Positions 1-8,568 are shown, counted from the stretch's first letter. The stretch is DNA of 47,000 nucleotides from Elusimicrobia bacterium HGW-Elusimicrobia-2 (GCA_002841685.1 PHAM01000005.1:1-47000), one strand, 5' to 3'. Numbers and translations: made by a program. The notes: a model not told the origin generated them from the letters alone.

Positions 1-312
1 ATCTCCGATCGAGCAGTGATCAAAATGGGCGTGCGTTATAAGGATGATATCGGCTTTTTTCGCGGAATCCGTGATCATGTAAGGGTCAATATAAAGAACA
101 TTGATATCGCTTTTCTGCCTGTGGGCGGTACCTACACGATGGATGCGGAGGAAGCCGCGTCCGCGGCCCTGGTGATATCGCCGAAAATCGCCGTACCCAT
201 GCATTACGGCTCGGTTGTGGGCTCTTTCGCGGACGCCGGGAAATTCGCGTCTCTTCTCAAAGGCAAAATCAAAACTGTTATAATGGGGACGGTTCCCATT
301 GACCGTCATTGA
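1..312 (+). CDS. MBL-fold metal-dependent hydrolase, C-terminal part (5' end outside window)
   Basis: The frame is open from the first base, so the start lies outside the window. About 103 residues remain. They contain VNIKNIDIAFLPVGGTYTMD, then EEAASAALVISPKIAVPMHYG, which together read like the end of UPF0173/UlaG-like metallo-beta-lactamase-fold hydrolases; the late His of the MHYG motif is a metal-site residue in that family. The HxHxDH motif would be upstream and cannot be seen. The last codons (VIMGTVPI) are encoded by a copy of the 20-bp dispersed repeat at 281-300, so the original C-terminus may have been altered. A GTG at position 16 is an internal codon, not a likely start. Substrate unknown. 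Confidence 0.75.
   Translation: MSDRAVIKMGVRYKDDIGFFRGIRDHVRVNIKNIDIAFLPVGGTYTMDAEEAASAALVISPKIAVPMHYGSVVGSFADAGKFASLLKGKIKTVIMGTVPIDRH
281..300 (+). repeat. Dispersed 20-bp repeat, copy 1 (left arm)
   Basis: The sequence taatggggacggttcccatt matches the reverse complement of 392-411 at 19 of 20 positions, 16 of them contiguous. It lies in the last codons of the hydrolase. With the copy at 392-411 it forms an inverted pair about 90 bp apart that brackets the start of the next gene. Confidence 0.8.
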
Positions 313-316
313 CAAT

Positions 317-964
317 ATGCCGCCATCCGCTTCTTTGTCGCTGACCCCTCTTATTCTTGCGGCGGGGTTTTCGTCGCGAATGAAAAACAGTAATAGGAAC
401 CGTCCCCATTACCCTAAGGCTCTGCTGGAAATAAGGCCGGGTGTCACATTTTTAGAGGAGATTTACCGCAAAGTTTCGGTTTTTTCAGATAGGGTGATAG
501 TTGTCCTCGGCTCCGATAAAGACGAGATCCTCGCTCGCGTAAATATTCCGCGCTCTGAAATAGTCTATAATGCTGATTTTGAAAAAGGCATGTTCTCCTC
601 AGTGAAGGAGGGGCTTTCAAGGCTATCCCGCGGAAAGGCTTTTATGATCAATCCGGTGGATTGCCCTGGCGTTAGACAAAGCACTTACGAAGGGCTCATC
701 CGGCAATGGGAAAAATCTCCGGAGAAGATACACATTCCTTCTTTTGAGGGAAGAAGAGGCCATCCCGCGATCTATCCCGCGGGCCTGGTGGGAGATATCC
801 TTTCCAGTCCTGATGAGCTCGGCGGCGGGCTCAAGTTTTTTCTTGAAAAAGAAAAAGATCTGATTTTACACTTTGACACGGATGATAAAGGTGTTATAAT
901 AGATGTTGATACGTTCACGGATTATGAAAAACTCGCGGACGCTTTGGAAGAGAGAAAAAAATGA
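317..964 (+). CDS. MobA/MocA-like nucleotidyltransferase with an interrupted signature loop
   Basis: A 215-residue NTP_transf_3-type protein. The nucleotide-binding signature LILAAGFSSRM lies near residues 12-22 and PKALLEI follows, but ten extra residues (KNSNRNRPHY) sit between RM and PK, where relatives normally have one or two. Those codons (383-412) contain a copy of the dispersed 20-bp repeat. Later family features are present: VIVVLGSD, NPVDCPG and GHPAIYPAGL. The start is taken at ATG 317, four bases after the previous stop; a TTG at 299 is the alternative. The 3' end overlaps xdhC (ATGA). With XdhC next door, a role in molybdopterin cytosine dinucleotide synthesis is the likeliest reading, but the insert may impair activity. 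A sugar-phosphate nucleotidyltransferase is less likely. Confidence 0.8.
   Translation: MPPSASLSLTPLILAAGFSSRMKNSNRNRPHYPKALLEIRPGVTFLEEIYRKVSVFSDRVIVVLGSDKDEILARVNIPRSEIVYNADFEKGMFSSVKEGLSRLSRGKAFMINPVDCPGVRQSTYEGLIRQWEKSPEKIHIPSFEGRRGHPAIYPAGLVGDILSSPDELGGGLKFFLEKEKDLILHFDTDDKGVIIDVDTFTDYEKLADALEERKK
392..411 (+). repeat. Dispersed 20-bp repeat, copy 2 (inside nucleotidyltransferase gene)
   Basis: The sequence aataggaaccgtccccatta is the inverted partner of 281-300 and matches 42897-42916 at 19 of 20 positions. It supplies codons within the nucleotidyltransferase signature loop and keeps the frame open. Confidence 0.85.
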
Positions 965-1764
965 TTGATATAGATAAAATGGAAGCCATCTCCGAGGCAG
1001 GCCTGCCTGCTGTTATAGCGACGATAATAAAGAGCGCGGGCTCGGTGCCTCGCGGGCCCGGAGCTTCCATGGTGATTTTTTCCGACGGTACCACAAGAGG
1101 CACGGTTGGCGGCGGGGCGCTTGAGAAAATGGTGGAGAAAGAAGCGGCGCTCGCTATTCAGAAAGGCGCCTCGCGAAGTGTTTTGTTTAATCTTGGCGGA
1201 TCAAAAATGAAACACCGCGTTGACACGGGAATGATATGCGGCGGCGAAACCGAAGTTTTCCTGGATATATATAAACCGCCGGTCAGGCTGTTTATATGCG
1301 GAGCGGGTCATATAGGAAAGGTGCTGGTGAAGATGGCCGCGATAATGAAATGGGACTGCGAGCTTATCGACAGCAGAAAGGAATATATTAAAAACAGCCC
1401 CGCAAAGAAAGCTCTGTTTGTTTCCTCGTATAAAAAAGCATTTGATAAGAAAAAAATAGGCTCTGATACGGCGGTCATCGTCGTTACGCATGGCCATACG
1501 GGTGACGCGGATTGTCTTGCCGGGGCGCTGAAAACAAAAGCGTTTTACATAGGCATGATAGGCAGCCGCGTCAAAGTGCCGGCGACTTTTGCAAAACTGC
1601 GTAAAGCGGGCACAAACATTGACAGCAGGGTTTACGCGCCCGTGGGCATGGACCTGGGGGGAGAGAGTCCGGAAGAAATAGCTTTGTGCATAGCGGCTGA
1701 GATAATGAAAGTGCGAAATAATACTTTAGGCGGCCATCTGAGGATACCGCCGGGGAGGAAATAA
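961..1764 (+). CDS. xdhC: XdhC/CoxI family molybdoenzyme maturation protein
   Basis: 267 residues with both family domains. The N-terminal XdhC_CoxI part has SAGSVPRGPGASMV, GTVGGGALE and the Cys-containing GMICGGE. The C-terminal Rossmann-like part has LFICGAGHIGKVL, VVTHGHTGD, IGMIGSRVK and ESPEEIALCIAAEI. Family members bind molybdenum cofactor and help insert the sulfurated form into xanthine-dehydrogenase-type hydroxylases. The start overlaps the nucleotidyltransferase stop in ATGA, so the two are probably translationally coupled. No molybdenum hydroxylase subunit lies in the window, so the client enzyme is not visible here. Confidence 0.88.
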   Translation: MIDIDKMEAISEAGLPAVIATIIKSAGSVPRGPGASMVIFSDGTTRGTVGGGALEKMVEKEAALAIQKGASRSVLFNLGGSKMKHRVDTGMICGGETEVFLDIYKPPVRLFICGAGHIGKVLVKMAAIMKWDCELIDSRKEYIKNSPAKKALFVSSYKKAFDKKKIGSDTAVIVVTHGHTGDADCLAGALKTKAFYIGMIGSRVKVPATFAKLRKAGTNIDSRVYAPVGMDLGGESPEEIALCIAAEIMKVRNNTLGGHLRIPPGRK

Positions 1765-1766
1765 AA

Positions 1767-2534
1767 ATGAGGGTTTATCTGATAGCGGAAAAATTTAAGG
1801 TGAGCGTGTCCTATATTCTTCATGCGGCTAAAAAACTCGGGATGCGGAAAAAATACGCCATATCAAATCTGAGTGAGGCTCAGGAGGAAAAGATCAGGGC
1901 GTTAATAAAGAAAAGCAGCAAAAAAACCGCTAAAAAAAAGATAATTAGCGGCCTGAACAACAAGGACAGGAAAGCGACTTCCCCCGTCAAAAAACCTCCG
2001 GAACAACCCGTCCAAAAGAAAGTGTTCATAGACATGGGCCCGGCCATCCCGGCCAAATACAATGATGAAACTCTCGTTATAATGCCCCGCGATCCCTCGT
2101 GCATGTTCGCTTACTGGGAGATCAGCCGCAGGATATACGGGCCTCTTGTTTTAAGGGTTTACGAACTGGATAAATCCGGCGACAGATATTATTTCAACAC
2201 CGATGTGAAAGGCCTCATAAACAACTGGTATGTAAAGGTGCCGCACCCCGGAAGGAAGTACAGGGCTGAGATAGGCTATATGAACAACGGCGTTTTTACC
2301 TGTATTCTCTCATCAAATGTCATAGACGTGCCCAGTTCTTCCATTTCCGAGGAAGCGGATGAAAACTGGATGATAGTCAAAGAAGACCTGAAAGAGATCA
2401 TCAAAGACAGCGGCCTGGATAAAGAATCCCGAAGCAGTCTGAGACAGGCGCAGTCAAACACGAGGATACTTTTCGAAATACTTAAACAAGGCAGGGTCGC
2501 CGGAAGCTCTTCATCGCTAATAAAGAAAAATTAA
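1767..2534 (+). CDS. DUF4912 domain protein with IF-2 N-terminal-like helix
   Basis: 255 residues. The first ~50 (VYLIAEKFKVSVSYILHAAK, then KLGMRKKYAISNLSEAQ) resemble the small helical domain at the start of translation factor IF-2. A basic low-complexity linker follows (about 50-85, rich in KKSSKK). The DUF4912 domain then runs from about 90 to 190, with IPAKYNDETLVIMPRDP and MFAYWEISR, the family's DP...YWEI hallmark. The gene abuts the GH57 branching enzyme with no gap (TAA directly followed by ATG), so a link to glucan metabolism is suggested by position. The biochemical role of DUF4912 is not known to me. Confidence 0.82.
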   Translation: MRVYLIAEKFKVSVSYILHAAKKLGMRKKYAISNLSEAQEEKIRALIKKSSKKTAKKKIISGLNNKDRKATSPVKKPPEQPVQKKVFIDMGPAIPAKYNDETLVIMPRDPSCMFAYWEISRRIYGPLVLRVYELDKSGDRYYFNTDVKGLINNWYVKVPHPGRKYRAEIGYMNNGVFTCILSSNVIDVPSSSISEEADENWMIVKEDLKEIIKDSGLDKESRSSLRQAQSNTRILFEILKQGRVAGSSSSLIKKN

Positions 2535-4112
2535 ATGCTCAAGGGCTATCTCTGTATTGTTCTTCACGCGCACCTTCCTTTTGTACGGCATCCGGAATGC
2601 CCCGATTTTCTTGAGGAAGACTGGTTTTATGAAGCCGTAACGGAAACATATATCCCGCTGCTCCTGGTTATGGAGCGGCTCGAAAAGGAAGGCGTTGATT
2701 TCCGTCTGACAATGTCGGTGACGCCTCCTCTGGCAAACATGCTCTCCGACGGTCTTTTGATGGAGAGGTATTCTAACTATCTCAAAAATCTGGAAACCCT
2801 GATCGAAAAAGAGGCGAAGCGCGCCGTTAAGGCGCCGGCCATAAAACCGGCGGTTGAGATGTACAGGCAGCGTTTCCGCGACTGCCGGAGAATGATAAAC
2901 AAGCACAGCGGCAATCTGATAAAAGCTTTCAAATATTTTCAGGACAAAGGTGTTCTTGAGATAATAACATGCACCGGCACCCACGGTTTTCTTCCGCTTA
3001 TGAGCGAGAAGAAAGACCGTCAGGCGCAGGTGAGGGCGGCTGTGGCCGATTACCGCGAGAAATTCGGAAAATCTCCCAGGGGAATATGGCTGGCGGAGTG
3101 CGGCTATACATCCGGCGTGGATGAGATCCTCGCTGAAAACGGCATCAGGTATTTTTTTACGGACACGCACGGCATACTTTACGGCCGTCCGAGGCCGAAA
3201 TACGCCGTTTACGCCCCCGTTTACTGTCCGTCGGGCGTGGGCGTCTTCGCCAGAGATGTGGAGTCCTCAATGCAGGTGTGGAGCTCCGAATGCGGTTATC
3301 CCGGCGACAGCAGATACAGGGAATTTTACAGGGACATAGGCCACGATCTTCCCGAGGCTTATATAGGAGAGCATCTGCATCAGGACAGGGTGAGAAGGAA
3401 TATCGGGATCAAATATTACCGCATAACAGGCAAAGTGGCGCTGAACAAAAAAGATTTTTACGACCCCGCCGCGGCGCGCCAGGCCGCCGATGAGCATGCG
3501 GGCCATTTTCTTTTCTGCAGGACAGCCCAGTGCGAGCACCTCTCTTCGGTTCTCGGGAAAACGCCGCTCATCGTCTCGCCCTATGACGCCGAGCTCTACG
3601 GGCACTGGTGGTTTGAGGGGCCGGAATTCATATACCGCCTTTTTAAAAGACTTTCCGGCCAATCCATCATAGAGCCCGTCACACCGTCAGGATATTTAAA
3701 GAAGCATCCCGGCCTCCAGATCCTCAGCCCCACGCCGTCAAGCTGGGGCGACAAGGGCTACAATGAGGTCTGGCTGAACGCTTCAAACGACTGGATATAC
3801 AGGCATCTGCACCATGCCGCGCGGAAGATGATCTGTCAGGCGGAGAAAAATAAAAACGCTTCCGGCATCAGAAAGCTCGCGCTGAATCAGATGGCGAGGG
3901 AGCTTCTTCTGGCCGAGTCCAGCGACTGGGCCTTTATAATGACGACGGGAACGATGGTGCCCTACGCGCACAAAAGAACCAAGGTGCATCTTAAGAATTT
4001 TATTGAACTGGAAAAAATGCTTGAAAGTAATAATATTAACGGGGATTTCCTGAAAACCTGCGAAGAGAGGAATAATATTTTCCCTAATATCGATTTCAGG
4101 ATCTATACCTGA
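2535..4112 (+). CDS. GH57 1,4-alpha-glucan branching enzyme (DUF1957 C-terminal domain)
   Basis: 525 residues, the usual size for TK1436/TTHA1902-type branching enzymes. The N-terminus GYLCIVLHAHLPFVRHPE is the GH57 strand-1 motif. The nucleophile is Glu188 in GIWLAECGY and the acid is Asp351 in SPYDAELYGHWWFEGP; both fall where the characterised enzymes have them. The helical DUF1957 tail follows, including LQILSPTPSSWGDKGY. The enzyme forms alpha-1,6 branches in glycogen-like polymers in the cytoplasm. It is embedded between the DUF4912 gene and a second GH57 gene and is presumably co-transcribed with them. Confidence 0.92.
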   Translation: MLKGYLCIVLHAHLPFVRHPECPDFLEEDWFYEAVTETYIPLLLVMERLEKEGVDFRLTMSVTPPLANMLSDGLLMERYSNYLKNLETLIEKEAKRAVKAPAIKPAVEMYRQRFRDCRRMINKHSGNLIKAFKYFQDKGVLEIITCTGTHGFLPLMSEKKDRQAQVRAAVADYREKFGKSPRGIWLAECGYTSGVDEILAENGIRYFFTDTHGILYGRPRPKYAVYAPVYCPSGVGVFARDVESSMQVWSSECGYPGDSRYREFYRDIGHDLPEAYIGEHLHQDRVRRNIGIKYYRITGKVALNKKDFYDPAAARQAADEHAGHFLFCRTAQCEHLSSVLGKTPLIVSPYDAELYGHWWFEGPEFIYRLFKRLSGQSIIEPVTPSGYLKKHPGLQILSPTPSSWGDKGYNEVWLNASNDWIYRHLHHAARKMICQAEKNKNASGIRKLALNQMARELLLAESSDWAFIMTTGTMVPYAHKRTKVHLKNFIELEKMLESNNINGDFLKTCEERNNIFPNIDFRIYT

Positions 4113-4123
4113 AGGAGAAATGG

Positions 4124-6400
4124 ATGGCTGAACGGTATGTGATAGTGCACGGGCATTTTTATCAGCCCCCCCGCGCGAACCCGTGGCTCGGTAATGTTCT
4201 GAGGCAGGAGTCGGCCGAGCCTTATCACGACTGGAACGAAAGGATATTCCACGAATGCTATCTCCCAAATTCTGGAGCGCGCATACAGAACGATAACGGT
4301 TTTACCATTGACATGGTGAACAATTTTGAGCTCATGTCTTTCAATTTCGGCCCCACATTGGCGGAGTGGTTCAGGAGCAGGCATCCCGACACATGGAATC
4401 TTGTAAAGAAGGGCGATGAGCGAGCGCTGGAACTGCTCGGCCACGGTAACGCCATCGCCTGCGCTTTCAGCCACGGCATTCTCCCCCTGAGCCCGGATTT
4501 TATAAGAAAAACGGATATCCTCTGGGGGCTGAAATCTTTTGAAAATGATTTCGGCAGGCCCGCCGAAGCGATATGGCTTCCTGAAACCGCGGTAAACGAC
4601 GCTGTGATAGATGAACTGATAAGCATGGGCCTAAAATATGTTCTTCTCGTCGCCACTCAGATAGAATCGACTCACCCCGTCGATATCAAACATAAAAGGG
4701 ATGTATCCGAGAGAAATATAGATCCGAGGTACCCGTACAGGATCACGAACAGGAAAGGGAGCATAAATGTCTTTGTGGCCCATCATGAGATATCGCAGGA
4801 TGTGTCCTTCAATCATCTTCTGTCGGACAGCCGCACGGCGGCGGACAGGATAGAGGGCGCTTTTTCCGCGCGCACCCATCACGACCAGGTTATCACCATT
4901 CTTTGCGACGGCGAGACTTTCGGACATCATCAGGCCTTCGGTGACAGGGGCCTCGCCTATCTTTTGAAATACGAGCTGCCTTCAAGGGGAATCAAAGTCG
5001 TCAATTCCGCGTATGTCTGTGACCAAATAACGCCCTCATGGGAAATAAACATAAAAAACGGCGCTGACGGCCTCGGCACCGCATGGTCCTGCGCTCACGG
5101 CGTCGGCAGATGGAAGGAAGACTGCGGCTGCGGCAAGGAAAACGGCCAGACACAGGAATGGAGGGGGCCGCTTCGGGAGGCTTTCAATTTCGCGGCTTCC
5201 GGGATATGTTCTTATTTCAGAGAAGAGCTGGGCAAATATACACATGAGCCCGACGGTGCGCTGGCGGAGTATCCCGCGATACTGCACAATTTTTCGGCGA
5301 CGGATGCTTTTATATCACGCTTCTTCGGCGCGGAAACCGATTTTGAGGCGAAAAAAAGGGTACTGACACTCTTTGAGATGCTGAAGCAGACGCTTTTTTC
5401 TTTCACCTCATGCGGCTGGTTCTGGTCGGAAATAAGCGGCATTGAGCCCGTTCAGAACATGGCTTACGCCGACAGGGCGCTGGAACTCTATAAACAGCTT
5501 TCGGGAAAAGACATAAAAGAGGATTTCCTCAATATCCTTGAAAGGGCACCGTCCAATGTGAAAAGTCTGGAAAACGGCAAAAGGGTTTTTGAAAAATACA
5601 TTGTTCCGCAGGAGGAAACATGCCACAAATTCGCGGCGGGCCTCATAATACAGATGCTTTCTTCAGGGATGGAAAAAACGGTGTCAAAAGACGGCAGGCA
5701 TTACCATGTTTTTATCAATCCGTCGGGAAAACAGCTTGATTACTACAAAAAGGACACGGAAGAGACGGTGTCTTACAAATACGAGGTAAAGAACAGGGAC
5801 ATTCCCTTCGCCATTCAACTTTTTGTCGACGGCAAAGAAAAATATTATTCTCTTGATAACATCTTTACCGAATCCCGGCGCAGGATAATGGAAAAATTCT
5901 GGATGGATAAGATAATCGAGCTGAAAGACATATACAACACTCTCCTGGATCATTTTCTGGAATTTGAGGGCGTGTTCCATTTTTTCAAGCAGCCCGTCAG
6001 GGAAATAGAGCCGCTGATAGCGAAAGTTCTGATGTTTCAGCTGATGGAAATAGAGCAGCTGCGCAACATGAAGCGCATACAGGTTGTCCGGTCTTTTGTG
6101 GAGCTGATAAAGGAGCACCATCTTAAAATCGCCGGCTTTTATACGGCGCAGTGCCTGGGCAGGGCCATAGACCATGAATTGAACAAATTCACCGCCGGCA
6201 ATTTCGCCAACCTTGAATTTCTGACGATTCTTTTTGATATCTATTTCATGCTGGAGATAAGGGCGAAAGAAAACATATATCACAATGTCCTTTTCAGGTT
6301 CCTGAAAAGCGGAAAATTCCTTAAAGCCGGCCCGGAGCAGAAACAGCATGTGCGCGCCATATGTGTGCGTTTCCACATAGACCCCGATATACTAAAATAG
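4124..6400 (+). CDS. GH57 family glycoside hydrolase with DUF3536 domain
   Basis: 758 residues. It begins YVIVHGHFYQPPRANPW, the DUF3536-type GH57 opening. The expected nucleophile is Glu154 in AIWLPETAV, and an acidic CDGETFGHH stretch (Asp262, Glu264) holds the likely second catalytic carboxylate. The long C-terminal half is the helical DUF3536 domain. A ribosome-binding site (aaggag, 4112-4117) precedes ATG 4124, twelve bases after the branching-enzyme stop. Annotated relatives are called alpha-amylase or alpha-mannosidase, but specificity is poorly established. Context favours an intracellular alpha-glucan substrate. A promoter for the next gene begins 27 bp after the stop. Confidence 0.87.
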   Translation: MAERYVIVHGHFYQPPRANPWLGNVLRQESAEPYHDWNERIFHECYLPNSGARIQNDNGFTIDMVNNFELMSFNFGPTLAEWFRSRHPDTWNLVKKGDERALELLGHGNAIACAFSHGILPLSPDFIRKTDILWGLKSFENDFGRPAEAIWLPETAVNDAVIDELISMGLKYVLLVATQIESTHPVDIKHKRDVSERNIDPRYPYRITNRKGSINVFVAHHEISQDVSFNHLLSDSRTAADRIEGAFSARTHHDQVITILCDGETFGHHQAFGDRGLAYLLKYELPSRGIKVVNSAYVCDQITPSWEINIKNGADGLGTAWSCAHGVGRWKEDCGCGKENGQTQEWRGPLREAFNFAASGICSYFREELGKYTHEPDGALAEYPAILHNFSATDAFISRFFGAETDFEAKKRVLTLFEMLKQTLFSFTSCGWFWSEISGIEPVQNMAYADRALELYKQLSGKDIKEDFLNILERAPSNVKSLENGKRVFEKYIVPQEETCHKFAAGLIIQMLSSGMEKTVSKDGRHYHVFINPSGKQLDYYKKDTEETVSYKYEVKNRDIPFAIQLFVDGKEKYYSLDNIFTESRRRIMEKFWMDKIIELKDIYNTLLDHFLEFEGVFHFFKQPVREIEPLIAKVLMFQLMEIEQLRNMKRIQVVRSFVELIKEHHLKIAGFYTAQCLGRAIDHELNKFTAGNFANLEFLTILFDIYFMLEIRAKENIYHNVLFRFLKSGKFLKAGPEQKQHVRAICVRFHIDPDILK

Positions 6401-6426
6401 TTACATCGGCCAGGAGAAACAAAAAT

Positions 6427-6455
6427 TTGACTAAGACGGGATTATGTTTTAGAAT
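6427..6455 (+). promoter_or_regulatory. Sigma-70-type promoter for the aldolase gene
   Basis: TTGACT (6427-6432), a 17-bp spacer and TAGAAT (6450-6455). Each hexamer is within one base of consensus. It lies in the 90-bp gap between two same-strand genes and gives a short leader before ATG 6491, with a gggagga ribosome-binding site at 6481-6487. Confidence 0.75.
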
Positions 6456-6490
6456 TACAATTCGGAAGAGATAAAGTACAGGGAGGAATA

Positions 6491-7465
6491 ATGACTGACT
6501 ACAAGACACTCGGACTGGTGAACACAAGGGAACTTTTTAAGAAAGCTGTCGGCGGAGGTTACGCCATACCGGCTTACAATTTCAACAACATGGAGCAGCT
6601 CCAGGCGATAATAAACGGCTGCGCAGAGAGCGCCTCGCCGGTGATACTCCAGGTTTCCAGCGGAGCGAGAAAATACGCGAACCAGACGATGCTCAGATAC
6701 ATGGCGCAGGGCGCCGTTGCCATGGCCAGGGAAGACCTGAAGAGCGATATACCGATAGTCCTTCATCTGGACCACGGCGACACTTACGAGCTGTGCGTTT
6801 CCTGCATCGAGAGCGGTTTCTCTTCCGTTATGATAGACGGTTCCTCCCATTCCTACGACGAGAATGTGGCCCTCACAAAGAAAGTGGTGGAATACGCGCA
6901 CAAGTACGATGTGACGGTGGAAGGCGAACTCGGGGTGCTGGCGGGAATAGAGGACGATGTGAAATCCGAAACATCCAACTACACGAAACCCGAAGAGGTG
7001 GAGGATTTCGTGAAAAAGACAGGCGTTGACAGCCTCGCTATCTCCATAGGCACTTCTCACGGGGCCTATAAATTCAAGCTCGCTCCCGGCGAGACGCCGC
7101 CGCCACTCAGATTCGACATTCTGGAGGAGATAGAAAAACGTATACCCGGTTTTCCGATAGTGCTTCACGGCTCCTCATCGGTGCCTGCTGAATTCGTGGA
7201 AATGTGCAACAAATATGGCGGAAAACTTGATAACGCCGTGGGCGTGCCCGAAGAGCAGCTGCGCAAGGCGGCCAAATCGGCGGTCTGCAAAATAAACATA
7301 GACACCGACGGGCGCCTAGTTATGACGGCGAAGATAAGGCAGGTTTTCGCGGAAAAACCCGCTGAATTCGATCCCCGTAAATATCTCGGCCCGGCCAGGG
7401 AAGCCCTGAAAGACCTGATAGCTCACAAGAACAGAGAAGTGCTCGGCAGCGCCGATAAAGCCTGA
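6491..7465 (+). CDS. fba: Class II fructose-1,6-bisphosphate aldolase
   Basis: 324 residues. Zinc enzyme of glycolysis/gluconeogenesis that cleaves or forms fructose 1,6-bisphosphate. Seen in order: YAIPAYNFNNMEQLQAI; HLDHGD with Asp94 (catalytic) and His95 (zinc); VMIDGSSHSYDENV; VEGELGVLAGIED; SLAISIGTSHGAYKF and VLHGSSSVP (further zinc histidines); KINIDTDGRL near the phosphate site. Length and motif order match the cytosolic bacterial class II enzymes. It has its own promoter and ribosome-binding site, and the flippase-like gene follows after three bases. Confidence 0.95.
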   Translation: MTDYKTLGLVNTRELFKKAVGGGYAIPAYNFNNMEQLQAIINGCAESASPVILQVSSGARKYANQTMLRYMAQGAVAMAREDLKSDIPIVLHLDHGDTYELCVSCIESGFSSVMIDGSSHSYDENVALTKKVVEYAHKYDVTVEGELGVLAGIEDDVKSETSNYTKPEEVEDFVKKTGVDSLAISIGTSHGAYKFKLAPGETPPPLRFDILEEIEKRIPGFPIVLHGSSSVPAEFVEMCNKYGGKLDNAVGVPEEQLRKAAKSAVCKINIDTDGRLVMTAKIRQVFAEKPAEFDPRKYLGPAREALKDLIAHKNREVLGSADKA

Positions 7466-7468
7466 TCT

Positions 7469-8470
7469 GTGCGTCGAGCCGGATCATTTGTTCTGCGTTT
7501 AATCATAAGCGCGGGAATATTCATGTATGTGATAACGGCCACCGGGGGCGTGGCGGAGGGGCATTTTCTTTCACGGTTCTGGGCGAGTTTCTCGTCGCTA
7601 ATAAGTAAATTCGCGTCGCTCCCGTATCCTGTCCTGATCTCGTCAGTCGGCCTCTATGTGATCGTGCTGCTGATAATCACGCTCAGGTGGAGAATCCTGC
7701 TGCTGGACAGAGGCTTCAGCGTTTCATACAAAAACACATTAAAATATGTTCTGATAGGACATCTGTTCAACAATGTAATGCCTTCAACTCTCGGAGGTGA
7801 CTTTGTGAAGGCCTTCTATGTTCATCGCGACGCTGCGGGTTCAAAGAAAACGGCGGTGTTCACGATTTTTATGGACAGGGTCATAGGCGCAGGGGCAACG
7901 CTGATCACTATTTTTGCGGGAGCGCTTTATCTCCAGACGAGGGAACCGTCATTGAGGGTTATTGTTTACGCCCTTGCCGCTCTTGCCGTTCTCGGGGCCG
8001 CAGCGATGGTCGTATTTGACGAAAAATACCTTGAAAAACTAAGTTTTTACAGGAAACTCCCAAAAGAGCACGTTCTGCGGAAACTGCATTACGCTTTTTT
8101 TTATTATAAAAAAGCCGGCAGAAAAGCTTTTTGCCAGGCTATGGCGCTTTCGCTTCTTGTGCAGTTGAATATCATAACAATGGGTTATATCGTTATGTCA
8201 AGTTTTGTCTCAAAATCCTTGTCTTACTGGCATTTTGTCTGTATTATACCTGTCGCAAATATAATACAGGGCCTGCCGATATCCTTTGCGGGCTGGGGGG
8301 TGGGCGAGGCGGCTTATACCGTTCTCTTTAAGATGATCTCCGTAACGAGCGATGCGGCCGTGGGCACTTCGGTTTCGCTCAAGCTCATCATCCTTCTGGT
8401 GGCGCTGGCGCTGGGATTGCCCGTATATATGAGCAACAAAAAAACGGAGATCGTCCATTCGGAAGTCTGA
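7469..8470 (+). CDS. LPG-synthase-TM/UPF0104 flippase-like integral membrane protein
   Basis: 333 residues with about eight hydrophobic segments. The diagnostic stretch is HLFNNVMPSTLGGDFVKAFY, then MDRVIGAGATLI, as in the lysylphosphatidylglycerol-synthetase TM-region family. A second family feature is GLPISFAGWGVGEAAY near the C-terminus. No soluble synthetase domain is attached, so this is the stand-alone form, often proposed to move lipids or lipid-linked glycans. It starts at GTG 7469, three bases after the aldolase stop, so it probably shares that transcript. Substrate unknown. Confidence 0.82.
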   Translation: MRRAGSFVLRLIISAGIFMYVITATGGVAEGHFLSRFWASFSSLISKFASLPYPVLISSVGLYVIVLLIITLRWRILLLDRGFSVSYKNTLKYVLIGHLFNNVMPSTLGGDFVKAFYVHRDAAGSKKTAVFTIFMDRVIGAGATLITIFAGALYLQTREPSLRVIVYALAALAVLGAAAMVVFDEKYLEKLSFYRKLPKEHVLRKLHYAFFYYKKAGRKAFCQAMALSLLVQLNIITMGYIVMSSFVSKSLSYWHFVCIIPVANIIQGLPISFAGWGVGEAAYTVLFKMISVTSDAAVGTSVSLKLIILLVALALGLPVYMSNKKTEIVHSEV

Positions 8471-8494
8471 AGCTTTGTATCCGTTAGGGAATTT

Positions 8495-8523
8495 TTGACA
8501 CTTGGCGTCAAAATTTGTACGAT
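8495..8523 (+). promoter_or_regulatory. Sigma-70-type promoter with overlapping dyad, upstream of the EF-G-like gene
   Basis: TTGACA (8495-8500, full consensus), a 17-bp spacer and TACGAT (8518-8523). The -35 box lies inside an inverted repeat, tttgac-N7-gtcaaa, so that the dyad covers the -35 hexamer and the first part of the spacer. This could be an operator. ATG 8569 follows, with gggagg as ribosome-binding site. Confidence 0.75.
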
Positions 8524-8568
8524 TGCTGTCGGTAATTGTGTTAAATAAATTGAAATTCGGGAGGCTAA

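Noticed and set aside
1003-1014. gcaggcctgc palindrome in xdhC
   Set aside because: Short, and the encoded residues (EAGLPAVIATI) are normal for XdhC, so chance is sufficient.
2517-3170. 217-residue open frame on the minus strand
   Set aside because: Opposite-strand shadow of the GH57 branching enzyme, whose catalytic motifs are clear.
5684-6376. 230-residue open frame on the minus strand
   Set aside because: Shadow of the GH57/DUF3536 gene, with no family resemblance and no start signals.
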